This document shows positions 1 to 7,900 of a DNA stretch of 64,000 bases, in pieces. The stretch covers positions 15,861 through 79,860 of the forward strand of contig CAKQKQ010000004.1 in NCBI GenBank assembly GCA_934249265.1, read 5' to 3'. The notes under the pieces are model-generated. The model was not told where the DNA came from, did not search any database, and worked only from the letters and a program-made list of their open reading frames with translations. The stretch's first letter is position 1; the number at the start of each line of letters is the position of its first letter. The translations under genes were made by a program, and so were the position numbers. The stretch comes from an uncultured Clostridia bacterium (GTDB taxonomy: Bacteria > Bacillota > Clostridia > Christensenellales > Borkfalkiaceae).

Positions 1-338
1 GGATTGTCGAACTGTATAATTTGCGCCCTTCTGTTGGCTATAATATGAATTATAGTGAACGTGGAATACGCAACGCCTCTCACCGAACAAATCGGCAACG
101 TAGCCGCTATCGTTTCAACGCAATCTTCAAGCGCAAGACCTTCAGCCATCATCGTCGAAATGATTTTCGACGTCAACGTGGATAAAATACTCGCTTTTAC
201 GCCGCTGCCTAATCCGTCCGCCAAAACGACTATTTTATCGCCGTTTTCAACGTCAACTACGTCAACGTGGTCGCCGCAAAGTATTTCGCCCTCGTGATTG
301 ATGCTTTTATATCCGACGTCTACGCAAAGATTATTCAT
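1..338 (-). CDS. SpoIIE-family PP2C-type serine phosphatase, N-terminal part (cut by window edge)
   Basis: The frame is open from an ATG at 338 to the left edge, giving the first 112 residues. The fold is that of a SpoIIE/PP2C protein phosphatase: CVDVGYKSINHEGEILCGD is followed by VVLADGLGSGVKAS, the acidic metal-binding segment of the family, and then STLTSKIISTMMAEGLALEDCVETIA. The start overlaps the stop of the HydS-like gene by 8 bp, so the two are almost certainly translated together. In Clostridia, phosphatases of this kind are found beside PAS-containing sensory [FeFe]-hydrogenases, and the pair is thought to pass a redox or H2 signal to a phosphoprotein target. The target is not visible here. 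The C-terminal half and its metal ligands lie outside the window. Confidence 0.85.
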   Translation of the reverse strand, partial: MNNLCVDVGYKSINHEGEILCGDHVDVVDVENGDKIVVLADGLGSGVKASILSTLTSKIISTMMAEGLALEDCVETIAATLPICSVRGVAYSTFTIIHIIANRRAQIIQFDN

Positions 339-2007
339 TTTTTATAGACTCCTTTAATTTAGAAAGAGCGATTTTCGTCTCCGCCGCCGTTTCACCGAGT
401 AGCGAAGCGATTTCTTGAACTATTCTCATTTGTTTATCGACGACTTTATCGGCGATTTCAACCGTTTGACGGCTCAACTCGTCTTTCTTTTCTTTTTCGG
501 TCTCTTCTTCGGTGATATCTTTGAAAATACCCAAAATTATGTGATATTCTCTGTTGTATACCGTCGTAGCCTCGACGTATCTGTCATATTCTGCAAGATA
601 CATCTTTTTGTCCTTTACGCCGCGACCTTTATTTTTGGTATCGATGAAAATTTTGGGGTCGAGAATTCTTATTACTTGTTCGCCCAAAATATCCGAAGCC
701 GAACGCAAATTGAGCATTTTTCTCGCCGAATTGTTGATTTGCTGAACTTCGAGGTCTTCGTTTAACACTATAAGTCCGTTAGGAGTATTGTCAACGATGG
801 TATCCGAAAAACTTTCCGCTTTTTCCTTTAAGTACGGCAAGCACATAGATACTTCCGCTTTGCCTTGATAAATAGCGATAGCCTTTTCTCTGCAAGTGTC
901 GTATCCGCAACTGCCGCAGTTGAGTTCGTCCATGGTGCAAGTTTTGCCCATTTGCTTTAAAATGCGCTTGATTTCCTCTTCGGACGGCATATTTTTATCG
1001 ACTTCGATATAATTATGCTCTTTTTTTATCTCCGCATGAGAATATTGGTTTACGTCGAAGTCCTCGTCGCCGGCATATTTAGACACCAATGCGAAATCGC
1101 GCACGGGAAGTCTGTGATATTTTTCCATAACGGGTCCGCAAATACAACCGCCCGCGCAAGAGTTCATTTCAATAAAACACTTGTGAATATTGCCGTTTTC
1201 AATGTCTTTTAACGCCGAAATACAATTTTCAGTACCGTCAATGGTAATGTATGTATAATTCGGGTTTTTATTAGTCATCGATTTAATTACGCCGCCGACC
1301 GTGGGGAAAATTCTGGCAAGACTTTTTTTAGTCGTGTCGGTCTCTTTTTTCAACTCGATTTTTGCCGATTTAAGCCAATTTGTCAACTCTTCAAAAGTCA
1401 ACACGGCGTCGACGATGCCGGGGTATCTTTGCGCCTCGTCTTTTTTGGAAAGACAAGGTCCGATAAACACGGTTTTTGCGCCGGGATATCTCTTTTTAAT
1501 GTCCGTGCAATGCGCTTGCATAGGCGACATTATATCGGATAAATACTGCAATTCGTCGGGGAAAAACTTTTGTATAAGCAAGTTTACCGAGTGACAACAA
1601 GAAGAAATGACGATATCTCTCTCTTCTTTTTCGAGCATTTTTTCATACTCTCTCTTTATGATAGTCGCACCGATTGCAGTTTCTTCAACATCAAAAAATC
1701 CCAATTTTTTAAGCGCGTCTCTCATCGAGTCTATGCCCACCCCGTCGTAATTTGCGACAAACGAAGGCGCAAGCGAAACGATAATTTTATCGCCCGCCAT
1801 AAGCATAACTTTTACTTTTTCGACCTCGCTTACTATTTCTTTGGCGTTTTGCGGACAAACTACAAAGCATTGACCGCATAAAATACACTCGTCCTCTAAA
1901 ATGTGTGCTTGGTTGCCCGAAAACTTTATAGATTTAACGGGACAGTGCCTTATGCACTTATAGCAGTTTTTGCAATTTGATTTTTTTAATGCCAAACACG
2001 AACTCAT
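331..2007 (-). CDS. HydS-like sensory [FeFe]-hydrogenase with PAS domain
   Basis: This 558-residue protein starts with two [4Fe-4S] ferredoxin motifs (Cys12/15/18/22 and Cys41/44/47/51). A hydrogenase large-subunit domain follows with recognisable H-cluster loops: SSCCHS at about 137, IGPCLSKKDE at about 185, and EMNSCAGGCICGP near 283. Next comes an extra Fe-S motif, LNCGSCGYDTCREKA, at roughly 365, and a PAS domain (SFSDTIVDNTPNGLIVLNEDL) from about 400, then a helical tail. This is the layout of group C sensory hydrogenases rather than of H2-producing HydA. L1 has His where catalytic enzymes have Pro, and L3 lacks the usual GGG ending, so a sensor role is likely. The gene overlaps the phosphatase gene and follows the [2Fe-2S] gene by 68 bp. 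Enzyme activity cannot be judged from sequence. Confidence 0.85.
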   Translation of the reverse strand: MSSCLALKKSNCKNCYKCIRHCPVKSIKFSGNQAHILEDECILCGQCFVVCPQNAKEIVSEVEKVKVMLMAGDKIIVSLAPSFVANYDGVGIDSMRDALKKLGFFDVEETAIGATIIKREYEKMLEKEERDIVISSCCHSVNLLIQKFFPDELQYLSDIMSPMQAHCTDIKKRYPGAKTVFIGPCLSKKDEAQRYPGIVDAVLTFEELTNWLKSAKIELKKETDTTKKSLARIFPTVGGVIKSMTNKNPNYTYITIDGTENCISALKDIENGNIHKCFIEMNSCAGGCICGPVMEKYHRLPVRDFALVSKYAGDEDFDVNQYSHAEIKKEHNYIEVDKNMPSEEEIKRILKQMGKTCTMDELNCGSCGYDTCREKAIAIYQGKAEVSMCLPYLKEKAESFSDTIVDNTPNGLIVLNEDLEVQQINNSARKMLNLRSASDILGEQVIRILDPKIFIDTKNKGRGVKDKKMYLAEYDRYVEATTVYNREYHIILGIFKDITEEETEKEKKDELSRQTVEIADKVVDKQMRIVQEIASLLGETAAETKIALSKLKESIKNE

Positions 2008-2033
2008 AATAAAATACCTCGTATTAAGGAATT

Positions 2034-2055
2034 AGCACAAGATTTCTCTTGTGCT
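2034..2055 (-). other. Intercistronic hairpin between [2Fe-2S] and HydS-like genes
   Basis: AGCACAAGA and TCTTGTGCT form a perfect 9-bp stem with a 4-nt loop. In the minus (transcribed) direction no U-tract follows, so it is more likely an mRNA-stabilising, processing or partial attenuation hairpin than a full terminator. It occupies most of the only sizeable gap in the operon. Confidence 0.6.
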
Positions 2056-2075
2056 TTTCCGTTAAAAATCTAAAT

Positions 2076-2318
2076 TTAATTAAATTTGCTTTTAATTTGC
2101 TTTTCAAAAAACTCTTTAACCGTTTCGGGCGAAACCGAGAAGAAATCGTCGTCAACTGTGACGCAAACGCCTTCTTGGCATCTTCCCATACAAAACGCGC
2201 CGGAAAGTTCTACTTGGTCTTCCAATTTGTTTTCCGCGATTAAGTATTGCAATTGCTCTACTACTTGTCTCGAGCCTTTAATGTGGCAAGAACTACCTAT
2301 ACAAACTGTTACTTTCAT
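2076..2318 (-). CDS. [2Fe-2S] thioredoxin-like ferredoxin
   Basis: This 80-residue protein has the thioredoxin-like [2Fe-2S] fold of NuoE/HydC-type subunits. Two Cys lie in VCIGSSCHIKG and two more in GAFCMGRCQEGVCV, giving the usual four-ligand spacing. The start at 2318 is preferred because AAGGAG lies 8 nt upstream; an ATG at 2345 would overlap the previous gene and lacks such a site. The protein probably exchanges electrons with the HydS-like protein encoded next, since small ferredoxins of this family accompany sensory hydrogenases in Clostridia. It is 13 nt downstream of the kinase gene and part of the leftward operon. Confidence 0.8.
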   Translation of the reverse strand: MKVTVCIGSSCHIKGSRQVVEQLQYLIAENKLEDQVELSGAFCMGRCQEGVCVTVDDDFFSVSPETVKEFFEKQIKSKFN

Positions 2319-2331
2319 CTTTTCTATCTCC

Positions 2332-3081
2332 TTATTCGTATTCAACTACGTTTATCCAAGAATGTAAAAATTCACGTTCTTTTTCGTTGCCCTTCGTAAG
2401 TTGGCTTGCAGCAACGATGGGCATCCATTTTTGTACGTATTTTTTGTCTGTATTGGTCTTTGTGCAGAACAGATCTAAATACTTCTTTGCTCCGCTTATG
2501 TCGCCGTTAAGCCAGAACAACAAATATGTTCTTGCCGCGTCGGCGGAAGCGTTGCCTTGAGTAACGTGCGACCAGTCGATTATATACGCCTTGTCGTTTT
2601 CGTCGATGATGATGTTAGAGGGGTTGAAATCTCCGTGACAAATCTTGTCGTGCTTGGGCATAGACTCGAGTCTCGTAAGCAAATCGTAACGAGTGGTTGC
2701 GTCTAAATCGCAAGCCATGATTTTTCTTATGAATTTATCCCTTTGTCTGTTTAAAAGCGGGCTCTTTTTAGATTGAATGTCGATTTGAATATCGACCATT
2801 CTGTCGAGATACTCGTCTTTCTTTTCGGGGTGTTCTTTCATCAATTCAGCCATCGTTTTTCCCTTGATATACTCGGAAACGATTGCCCATTTGCCGTCAA
2901 AACTTTCAACCGATTTGATTTTAGGTACGTTGATGTCGGTTCTTTCTATTCTGGCTTGGTTTAAAGCCTCGTTTAAAATGTCGTCTTTGGGGTAAGTTTC
3001 GTTAAACAATTTGATGCAATTGTCTTTATCGCGATAAACCGTTTTGTTGTTTCTAACGGCTATAATTCTGTCAAAGTTCAT
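2332..3081 (-). CDS. Aminoglycoside/choline kinase-like phosphotransferase
   Basis: This 249-residue protein carries the APH-family catalytic loop HGDFNPSNIIID (around residue 160) and the metal-binding IIDWSHVTQGNASADAA that follows it. The N-terminal lobe has AIVSEYIKGKTMAELM as a hinge-like segment. The family phosphorylates small molecules such as choline, homoserine, fructosamine or aminoglycosides; nothing here fixes the substrate and resistance should not be assumed. It lies 21 nt after adhE with an AAGGAGG site and 13 nt before the ferredoxin gene, so it travels with the redox operon. A metabolite-clearing role in fermentation is only a guess. Confidence 0.75.
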   Translation of the reverse strand: MNFDRIIAVRNNKTVYRDKDNCIKLFNETYPKDDILNEALNQARIERTDINVPKIKSVESFDGKWAIVSEYIKGKTMAELMKEHPEKKDEYLDRMVDIQIDIQSKKSPLLNRQRDKFIRKIMACDLDATTRYDLLTRLESMPKHDKICHGDFNPSNIIIDENDKAYIIDWSHVTQGNASADAARTYLLFWLNGDISGAKKYLDLFCTKTNTDKKYVQKWMPIVAASQLTKGNEKEREFLHSWINVVEYE

Positions 3082-3102
3082 AATTTGCCTCCTTATTTAA
3101 CA

Positions 3103-5814
3103 TTATTTTGCACTTTTCTTTGCTTTACGATACGCTTGTTTGAAGTTGTGAACGTCATCTGCTTCGGTATCGGTGTTTTCCAAGGTAGGAACTTCTTTTT
3201 CAACGAACTTCTTGCCGTAATAAGCGTCAAGATACATTTGTTTGATTTCGCTCATCAACGGATATCTCGGGTTTGCGCCCGTGCATTGATCGTCGAACGC
3301 TTGTTCGGTCATCGCGTCAAGTCTATCCAAGAAGTCTTTTTCATCGGGAACGTAATCCTTGATGGTCGGCTTCATACCTACGCGCGCCTTCAATTCGTCG
3401 ATTGCCTTGATTAAGTTTTCAAGACTTTCTTGATCGTTTTTACCCTTTAATCCCAAACTTTCGGCAACCATTGCATAACGTGCCAAAGTGTGAGGATATC
3501 CGTATTGCGGGAACGTACCCATCTTTGCGGGAACTTCTTGAGCGTTAAATCTCAATACTTCGTCGATCATAAGCGCGTTTGCGAGACCGTGAGGCAAATG
3601 ATGGAATGCGCCGAGTTTGTGTGCCATAGAGTGGCATACGCCGAGGAATGCGTTTGCAAACGCCATACCTGCCATAGTAGCCGCATTTGCCATCTTTTCT
3701 CTTGCTTCGGGGTCGTTAGGACCGTTGTCGTATGCTCTGGGCAAATACTCGAATATTACTTTCAACGCTTGAATTGCCAAGCCGTCGGTATAATCGGTAG
3801 CCATCATAGACGCAATTGCTTCCAAAGCGTGAGTTACTGCGTCGATACCCGAGCAAGAAGTCAAGCCCTTGGGTGCGCTCATGTGGAAGTCGGCGTCGAT
3901 AATTGCCATCTTGGGCATCAATTCGTAATCCGCAAGAGGATACTTAACGCCCGTCTTTTCATCGGTAATTACGGCGAACGGAGTTACTTCAGAACCAGTA
4001 CCTGCCGAAGTCGGGATAGCGATGAAGTATGCCTTTTCGCCCATCTTCGGGAATGTGTAGATACGTTTTCTGATATCGCAGAATCTCATTGCCATATCCA
4101 TGAAATCTACTTCGGGGTGTTCGTACATTACCCACATAATCTTACCAGCGTCCATTGCAGAACCGCCGCCGAGCGCGATAATCGTGTCGGGTTTGAACGC
4201 TCTCATTTGTTCAGTACCCTCTTTAGCGCAAGCAAGCGTCGGGTCGGGAGCAACGTTGAAGAACGTGGTGTGTACAATTCCCATTTGATCTAATTTATCT
4301 GTAATAGGTTTAGTGTAACCATTGTTATATAAGAAACTATCCGTTACGATAAACGCTCTCTTCTTGCCCATAACGGTCTTTAATTCATCAAGCGCAACGG
4401 GTAAGCAACCTTTCTTTAAGTAAACCTTTTCGGGGGCTCTGAACCAAAGCATATTCTCTCTCCTTTCTGCAACAGTCTTAATATTAATTAAATGCTTAAC
4501 GCCGACGTTTTCCGAAACGGAGTTACCGCCCCAAGAACCGCAACCGAGCGTGAGCGACGGAGTCAACTTGAAGTTGTACAAGTCGCCGATACCGCCTTGA
4601 GAAGAGGGAGTGTTTACCAAAATACGGCAAGTCTTCATTCTGTTGTAGAATTTTTGTAATTTTTCTTGTTCCGTAACGGTATTCAAATAAATCGAAGAAG
4701 TGTGTCCGTAACCGCCGTCGGCAATTAACTTTTCAGCCTTATCGAACGCCTCGTCGATGTCTTTAGCCCTGTACATTGCAAGTACGGGAGACAATTTTTC
4801 GTGAGCAAATTCTTCGGAAAGGTCTACGCTCTCTACCTCGCCGATTAAAATCTTCGTTCCTTCGGGAACTTTTACGCATGCGAGTTCTGCAATTTTGCAT
4901 GCCTTTTGACCGACTATCTTTGCGTTTAACGCGCCGTTGATAATAATTGTCTTTCTTACTTTTTCGGTCTCTTCTTTATTCAAGAAATAGCAGCCGCGAG
5001 CAGCAAATTCTGCCTTAACCGCGTCGTAAACTTTATCCAAAACGATAACAGATTGCTCGGATGCGCAAATCATACCGTTATCAAACGTCTTGGAGTGGAT
5101 AATCGAGTTGACAGCCAAAACGATATCTGCGGTGTCGTCGATAATTGCGGGTGTGTTACCTGCGCCGACGCCCAATGCCGGTTTACCGGACGAATATGCC
5201 GATTTAACCATACCGGGACCGCCGGTTGCCAAAATGATGTCTGCCTCTTTCATCAAAAGGTTGGTCATTTCAAGCGACGGAACGTCTACCCAACCGATAA
5301 TTCCTTCGGGTGCGCCCGCCTTAACCGCTGCTTCAAGCACAACCTTTGCAGCCGCGATAGTGGATTTTTTTGCTCTCGGGTGCGGGCTGATGATGATACC
5401 GTTTCTCGTCTTCAAGCAAATCAAAGTCTTGAAAATTGCGGTAGAAGTGGGGTTTGTCGTGGGAATAACAGCCGCTACCAAACCGATAGGCTCGGCAACT
5501 TTTTTAATGCCGTATTCTTTATCCTCTTCCAAAACGCCGCAAGTCTTTACGTGTCTATATGCGTTGTAAATATATTCGGAAGCGAAGTGGTTTTTAATTA
5601 CCTTGTCTTCTACTACTCCCATTCCCGTTTCTTCAACTGCCATTTTAGCAAGGGGAATACGCATTTGGTTTGCTGCGGTTGCCGCGGCAAAGAAAATCTT
5701 GTCCACCTGCTCTTGTGTGAAGTTTGCAAAAATCTTTTCCGCTGCTCTTACCTGCGCGATTTTCGCTTCAAGTGTTTCTACGCTATCTACAATATCGTAT
5801 ACTTTATCTTCCAT
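3103..5814 (-). CDS. adhE: Bifunctional acetaldehyde-CoA/alcohol dehydrogenase
   Basis: This 903-residue protein is full-length AdhE. The N-terminal aldehyde dehydrogenase half reduces acetyl-CoA to acetaldehyde with NADH; it contains the catalytic cysteine in NGMICASEQ (about residue 248) and VGAGNTPAIID. The C-terminal iron-dependent alcohol dehydrogenase half reduces acetaldehyde to ethanol; it has the NAD-binding GGGSAMDAGK and the metal ligands in GVCHSMAHKLGAFHHLPHG. A GGAGG site precedes the ATG. The gene lies 17 nt downstream of rex, the NADH/NAD-sensing repressor that controls adhE in many Firmicutes, so it is likely induced when NADH builds up. The polar C-terminal tail of about 25 residues is slightly longer than usual. 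Confidence 0.97.
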   Translation of the reverse strand: MEDKVYDIVDSVETLEAKIAQVRAAEKIFANFTQEQVDKIFFAAATAANQMRIPLAKMAVEETGMGVVEDKVIKNHFASEYIYNAYRHVKTCGVLEEDKEYGIKKVAEPIGLVAAVIPTTNPTSTAIFKTLICLKTRNGIIISPHPRAKKSTIAAAKVVLEAAVKAGAPEGIIGWVDVPSLEMTNLLMKEADIILATGGPGMVKSAYSSGKPALGVGAGNTPAIIDDTADIVLAVNSIIHSKTFDNGMICASEQSVIVLDKVYDAVKAEFAARGCYFLNKEETEKVRKTIIINGALNAKIVGQKACKIAELACVKVPEGTKILIGEVESVDLSEEFAHEKLSPVLAMYRAKDIDEAFDKAEKLIADGGYGHTSSIYLNTVTEQEKLQKFYNRMKTCRILVNTPSSQGGIGDLYNFKLTPSLTLGCGSWGGNSVSENVGVKHLINIKTVAERRENMLWFRAPEKVYLKKGCLPVALDELKTVMGKKRAFIVTDSFLYNNGYTKPITDKLDQMGIVHTTFFNVAPDPTLACAKEGTEQMRAFKPDTIIALGGGSAMDAGKIMWVMYEHPEVDFMDMAMRFCDIRKRIYTFPKMGEKAYFIAIPTSAGTGSEVTPFAVITDEKTGVKYPLADYELMPKMAIIDADFHMSAPKGLTSCSGIDAVTHALEAIASMMATDYTDGLAIQALKVIFEYLPRAYDNGPNDPEAREKMANAATMAGMAFANAFLGVCHSMAHKLGAFHHLPHGLANALMIDEVLRFNAQEVPAKMGTFPQYGYPHTLARYAMVAESLGLKGKNDQESLENLIKAIDELKARVGMKPTIKDYVPDEKDFLDRLDAMTEQAFDDQCTGANPRYPLMSEIKQMYLDAYYGKKFVEKEVPTLENTDTEADDVHNFKQAYRKAKKSAK

Positions 5815-5831
5815 TTTAGTAAACCTCCGTT

Positions 5832-6440
5832 TTACCTTGATTTTAAATTCAAATACGCAAGAGATAATGACAAATCTTCTTGCAATACATTAATACCGTC
5901 TTTAGTTTTTAATTTTACGGGAGCAAAATTCCAAATCGCCTTTACGCCGCTATCTACCAGCGTGTCGCAAATTTCTTGCGCGTAAGTTTTCGGCACGGCG
6001 ATTATTCCTATATTAATATTATTGTCTTTGCAGTAATCTTTTAATTGCGTAGACGATAAAATTTTTATTCCGTTTTCGCTTTGCCCCGTTTTGTTTTCGT
6101 CATTGTCGAACGCCGCAGATATTTTCATACCGAATTTTTCAAACCCGTCGTAATCTAATATCGCTTTGCCTAATTTCCCCACGCCGATTAAAACGATGCC
6201 CGTTTTAACGCCGTTTATCACTTTTTCTATGTCTTCTATAAGTTCGGCTGTTTTATAACCGACTTTAGGCTTACCCTTGTCGCAAACCGAACTCAAATCT
6301 TTTTTAACTTGAACCGCCCCGAAAGACAGCGCGTTTGCGATAGTTGACGTAGAAATCGTTTCCCTTTCGTCTTTTACGTTGTATAAAAATTCAAGGTACG
6401 TCGGGAGTCTGCCCAATGTGGCTTTTGTAATTTCACACAT
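5832..6440 (-). CDS. rex: Redox-sensing transcriptional repressor Rex
   Basis: This 202-residue protein has the Rex layout. A winged helix comes first (RLPTYLEFLYNV, TISTSTIANALSFGAVQVKKDLS), then a Rossmann domain with GIVLIGVGKLGKAILDYDGFEKFGMKISAAFDNDE that senses the NADH/NAD ratio. Rex normally represses fermentation genes when NADH is low. AAGGAGA lies before the ATG. It is the first gene of the operon and presumably represses itself and adhE. I did not find a convincing Rex palindrome (TTGTTAA-N4-TTAACAA) upstream; the closest is a poor match near 6565-6580. Confidence 0.93.
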   Translation of the reverse strand: MCEITKATLGRLPTYLEFLYNVKDERETISTSTIANALSFGAVQVKKDLSSVCDKGKPKVGYKTAELIEDIEKVINGVKTGIVLIGVGKLGKAILDYDGFEKFGMKISAAFDNDENKTGQSENGIKILSSTQLKDYCKDNNINIGIIAVPKTYAQEICDTLVDSGVKAIWNFAPVKLKTKDGINVLQEDLSLSLAYLNLKSR

Positions 6441-6481
6441 GTTGTCTCCTTAAGTTTGCTCATCCCTTATCTTTTGACTAA

Positions 6482-6510
6482 ATTATACAACTTTATTTTT
6501 CGTTTGAGAA
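6482..6510 (-). promoter_or_regulatory. Predicted promoter of rex-adhE operon
   Basis: On the minus strand TTCTCA (-35, at 6505-6510) and TATAAT (-10, at 6482-6487) are 17 bp apart, and transcription would begin about 35 nt before the rex ATG. The weak -35 fits a regulated promoter. Confidence 0.65.
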
Positions 6511-6521
6511 TTGCTTTTTAA

Positions 6522-6560
6522 GCATATAGATATATCAAATATAGATATACCATTTATCTA
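6522..6560 (-). promoter_or_regulatory. Conserved element upstream of rex promoter, shared with pckA
   Basis: This stretch matches 11021-11060 upstream of pckA: the + strand reads GCATATA, then TAT.TC.AAT, then GATATACC, then TTTATCT in both. About 24 of the first 30 bases agree, although the surrounding DNA does not. It ends 11 bp before the -35. A shared operator for two central-carbon operons is the simplest reading. Confidence 0.5.
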
Positions 6561-6912
6561 TTTAATTTTAACATAAGCCGTTTGAAGTTAAAATTTGCGT
6601 TTTCGCTTGTTTTTACGCGGATTTTGCAAAACGGATATAATATATATCTATTTTAACGATAAGACTTTGTCTGTTTATCTACAAAGGCGTTTTATCCGTT
6701 TTTTAAGGGCGAATTACCGCGGAAAATATATGCGCGATTTTATATAAACGTACGTATTTCAAACCTTGGTAGAACAAACCGCAAACTTGGCACAGTTTTA
6801 TCGTTTCAAAGCATATTTTGCGGCATGTAGTGTTTTTACGCCGTAAAGTCGACCGTAAAATATACAAATCTATCTTGTTTTTGTACATGGCTGCGGCTTG
6901 TTTGAACAAGGC

Positions 6913-6952
6913 AAACGACTGAACACGTACTATACGTACTTGAAAGTCGTTT
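6913..6952. repeat. Imperfect long hairpin
   Basis: AAACGACT (6913) pairs with AGTCGTTT (6945), and inside this ACGTA pairs with TACGT around a CTA loop. No U-tract follows. Confidence 0.5.
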
Positions 6953-6976
6953 AACGCAGTACAAATCGACTTGACG

Positions 6977-7013
6977 GCGCAAAAATTGTTCTAATAGGGT
7001 TGGGAATACGTAC
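6977..7013. repeat. 37-bp dispersed repeat, copy 1
   Basis: The segment from GCGC through GTTCTAATAGGG to AATACGTAC recurs with few changes at 56241-56281. Here AATAGGG pairs with a downstream CCCTATT, so it can also fold as a hairpin. Confidence 0.6.
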
Positions 7014-7110
7014 CCCTATTTAAATTTAACAAAAAAACACTTGTCTGTCAAGTCGTTTTTTAAATTTATTTTCGTCAATTTTTGTTTTATAAACGAAAAA
7101 CGCCATATAA

Positions 7111-7137
7111 AAAGGAAGATAGTAAAATCTTCCTTTA
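7111..7137 (-). terminator. Terminator after cupin gene
   Basis: On the minus strand AAAGGAAGAT pairs with ATCTTCCTTT and is followed by a short T run, 19 bp after the cupin stop. Confidence 0.75.
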
Positions 7138-7155
7138 AAAAACGCCATTTTAAGT

Positions 7156-7794
7156 TTATTCCAAAGTCAAAAACAACGCCATTTTAAACTTTTTGGTTGC
7201 TTTTACGTAGTGTCTGCCTTGTTTTGCAAACTTGAAATTTTCTCCCGCTTTAATGGGGTACTCCTTTCCTTCGTAGCCGATAACGCCCTCTCCGTCGAGC
7301 GCGAAAATCAAAGCCTCGCCCGGGGCGGCATGCTCAGTCAAACCCGTACCCTCGTCAAACGCCATAACAACAAACTTCATTTTGTCGTTGCTTGCGATGT
7401 CTGCGTTGACTATTTTGCCGTCTTGATAAGGCACTAAATCTTTTAATGCAAATACGTTGCCGTCTTTAATAATTCCGTTCATTTTACTATCTCTCCTTAT
7501 GGTTAATTCGGTATAAACCGCGCCCGTTTGCGTTTTTACGCCGAGCGGGATATCTTCGTTTATTATTACCGCTTGTCCCTCGTTTAATTGTTTTGAAAAA
7601 TCTTTATTGTAAGCCGACGCGCCGCCGTAATTTACAAACAAAATTTTTTTATCTCTATACGTTTCGGGGCTGATATCGGTGTTTTTAGCGAGCGAAAAGT
7701 AAATTACGCCTTTAATATCTTCTAACGATACCGTACAGCCGTCGATAATTTCGTTTTCGTCTTTTACTTTAAACACTTTTCCCGCTTTAATCAT
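7156..7794 (-). CDS. Two-domain cupin protein
   Basis: This 212-residue protein has two cupin-like halves. The C-terminal half is the clearer one: EGTGLTEHAAPGEALIFALDGEGVIGYEGKEYPIKAGENFKF has the glycine and proline pattern of cupin motifs 1 and 2. The N-terminal half (residues 1-100) looks more degenerate. Cupins bind small molecules or metals; the ligand is unknown here. A strong AAGGAGAG site sits inside the gene at about 7492-7499, just before an in-frame ATG at 7483 (MNGIIKDGNVFALKDL), so a second product holding only the C-terminal cupin may be made. The LysR gene lies 106 bp upstream on the same strand and may regulate it. Confidence 0.7.
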   Translation of the reverse strand: MIKAGKVFKVKDENEIIDGCTVSLEDIKGVIYFSLAKNTDISPETYRDKKILFVNYGGASAYNKDFSKQLNEGQAVIINEDIPLGVKTQTGAVYTELTIRRDSKMNGIIKDGNVFALKDLVPYQDGKIVNADIASNDKMKFVVMAFDEGTGLTEHAAPGEALIFALDGEGVIGYEGKEYPIKAGENFKFAKQGRHYVKATKKFKMALFLTLE

Positions 7795-7900
7795 TCTATT
7801 TTTTATTATTTCCTTATTATATAATATATATTCGTTTTTATATTTAATTTAATCGGCTAAAAATTTGCTTTGCTTGGTGGCTGTTTCAATGCCAAAAAAT

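Larger units (their letters stand above)
6561..7110 (-). other. Intergenic region without a credible gene
   Basis: This gap between rex and the cupin terminator is AT-rich with several short palindromes. A 68-codon frame at 6703-6909 lacks a ribosome site and a recognisable product. The stretch holds a hairpin at 6913-6952 and a copy of a repeat at 6977-7013. A small RNA is possible but not shown. Confidence 0.5.

Noticed and set aside
2332..3081. Aminoglycoside resistance gene
   Set aside because: The fold is APH-like but the context is metabolic and no resistance-specific motif is evident.
3490..4293. 267-codon + strand frame opposite adhE
   Set aside because: It lies wholly within adhE, is rich in Cys and His from antisense reading, and has no family features.
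6561..6585. Possible Rex operator upstream of rex
   Set aside because: TGTTAA is present but the second half-site is poor; it does not meet the TTGTTAA-N4-TTAACAA pattern.
6703..6909. 68-codon minus-strand frame between rex and the cupin gene
   Set aside because: It has no ribosome site, no recognisable domain and lies in a palindrome-rich gap.
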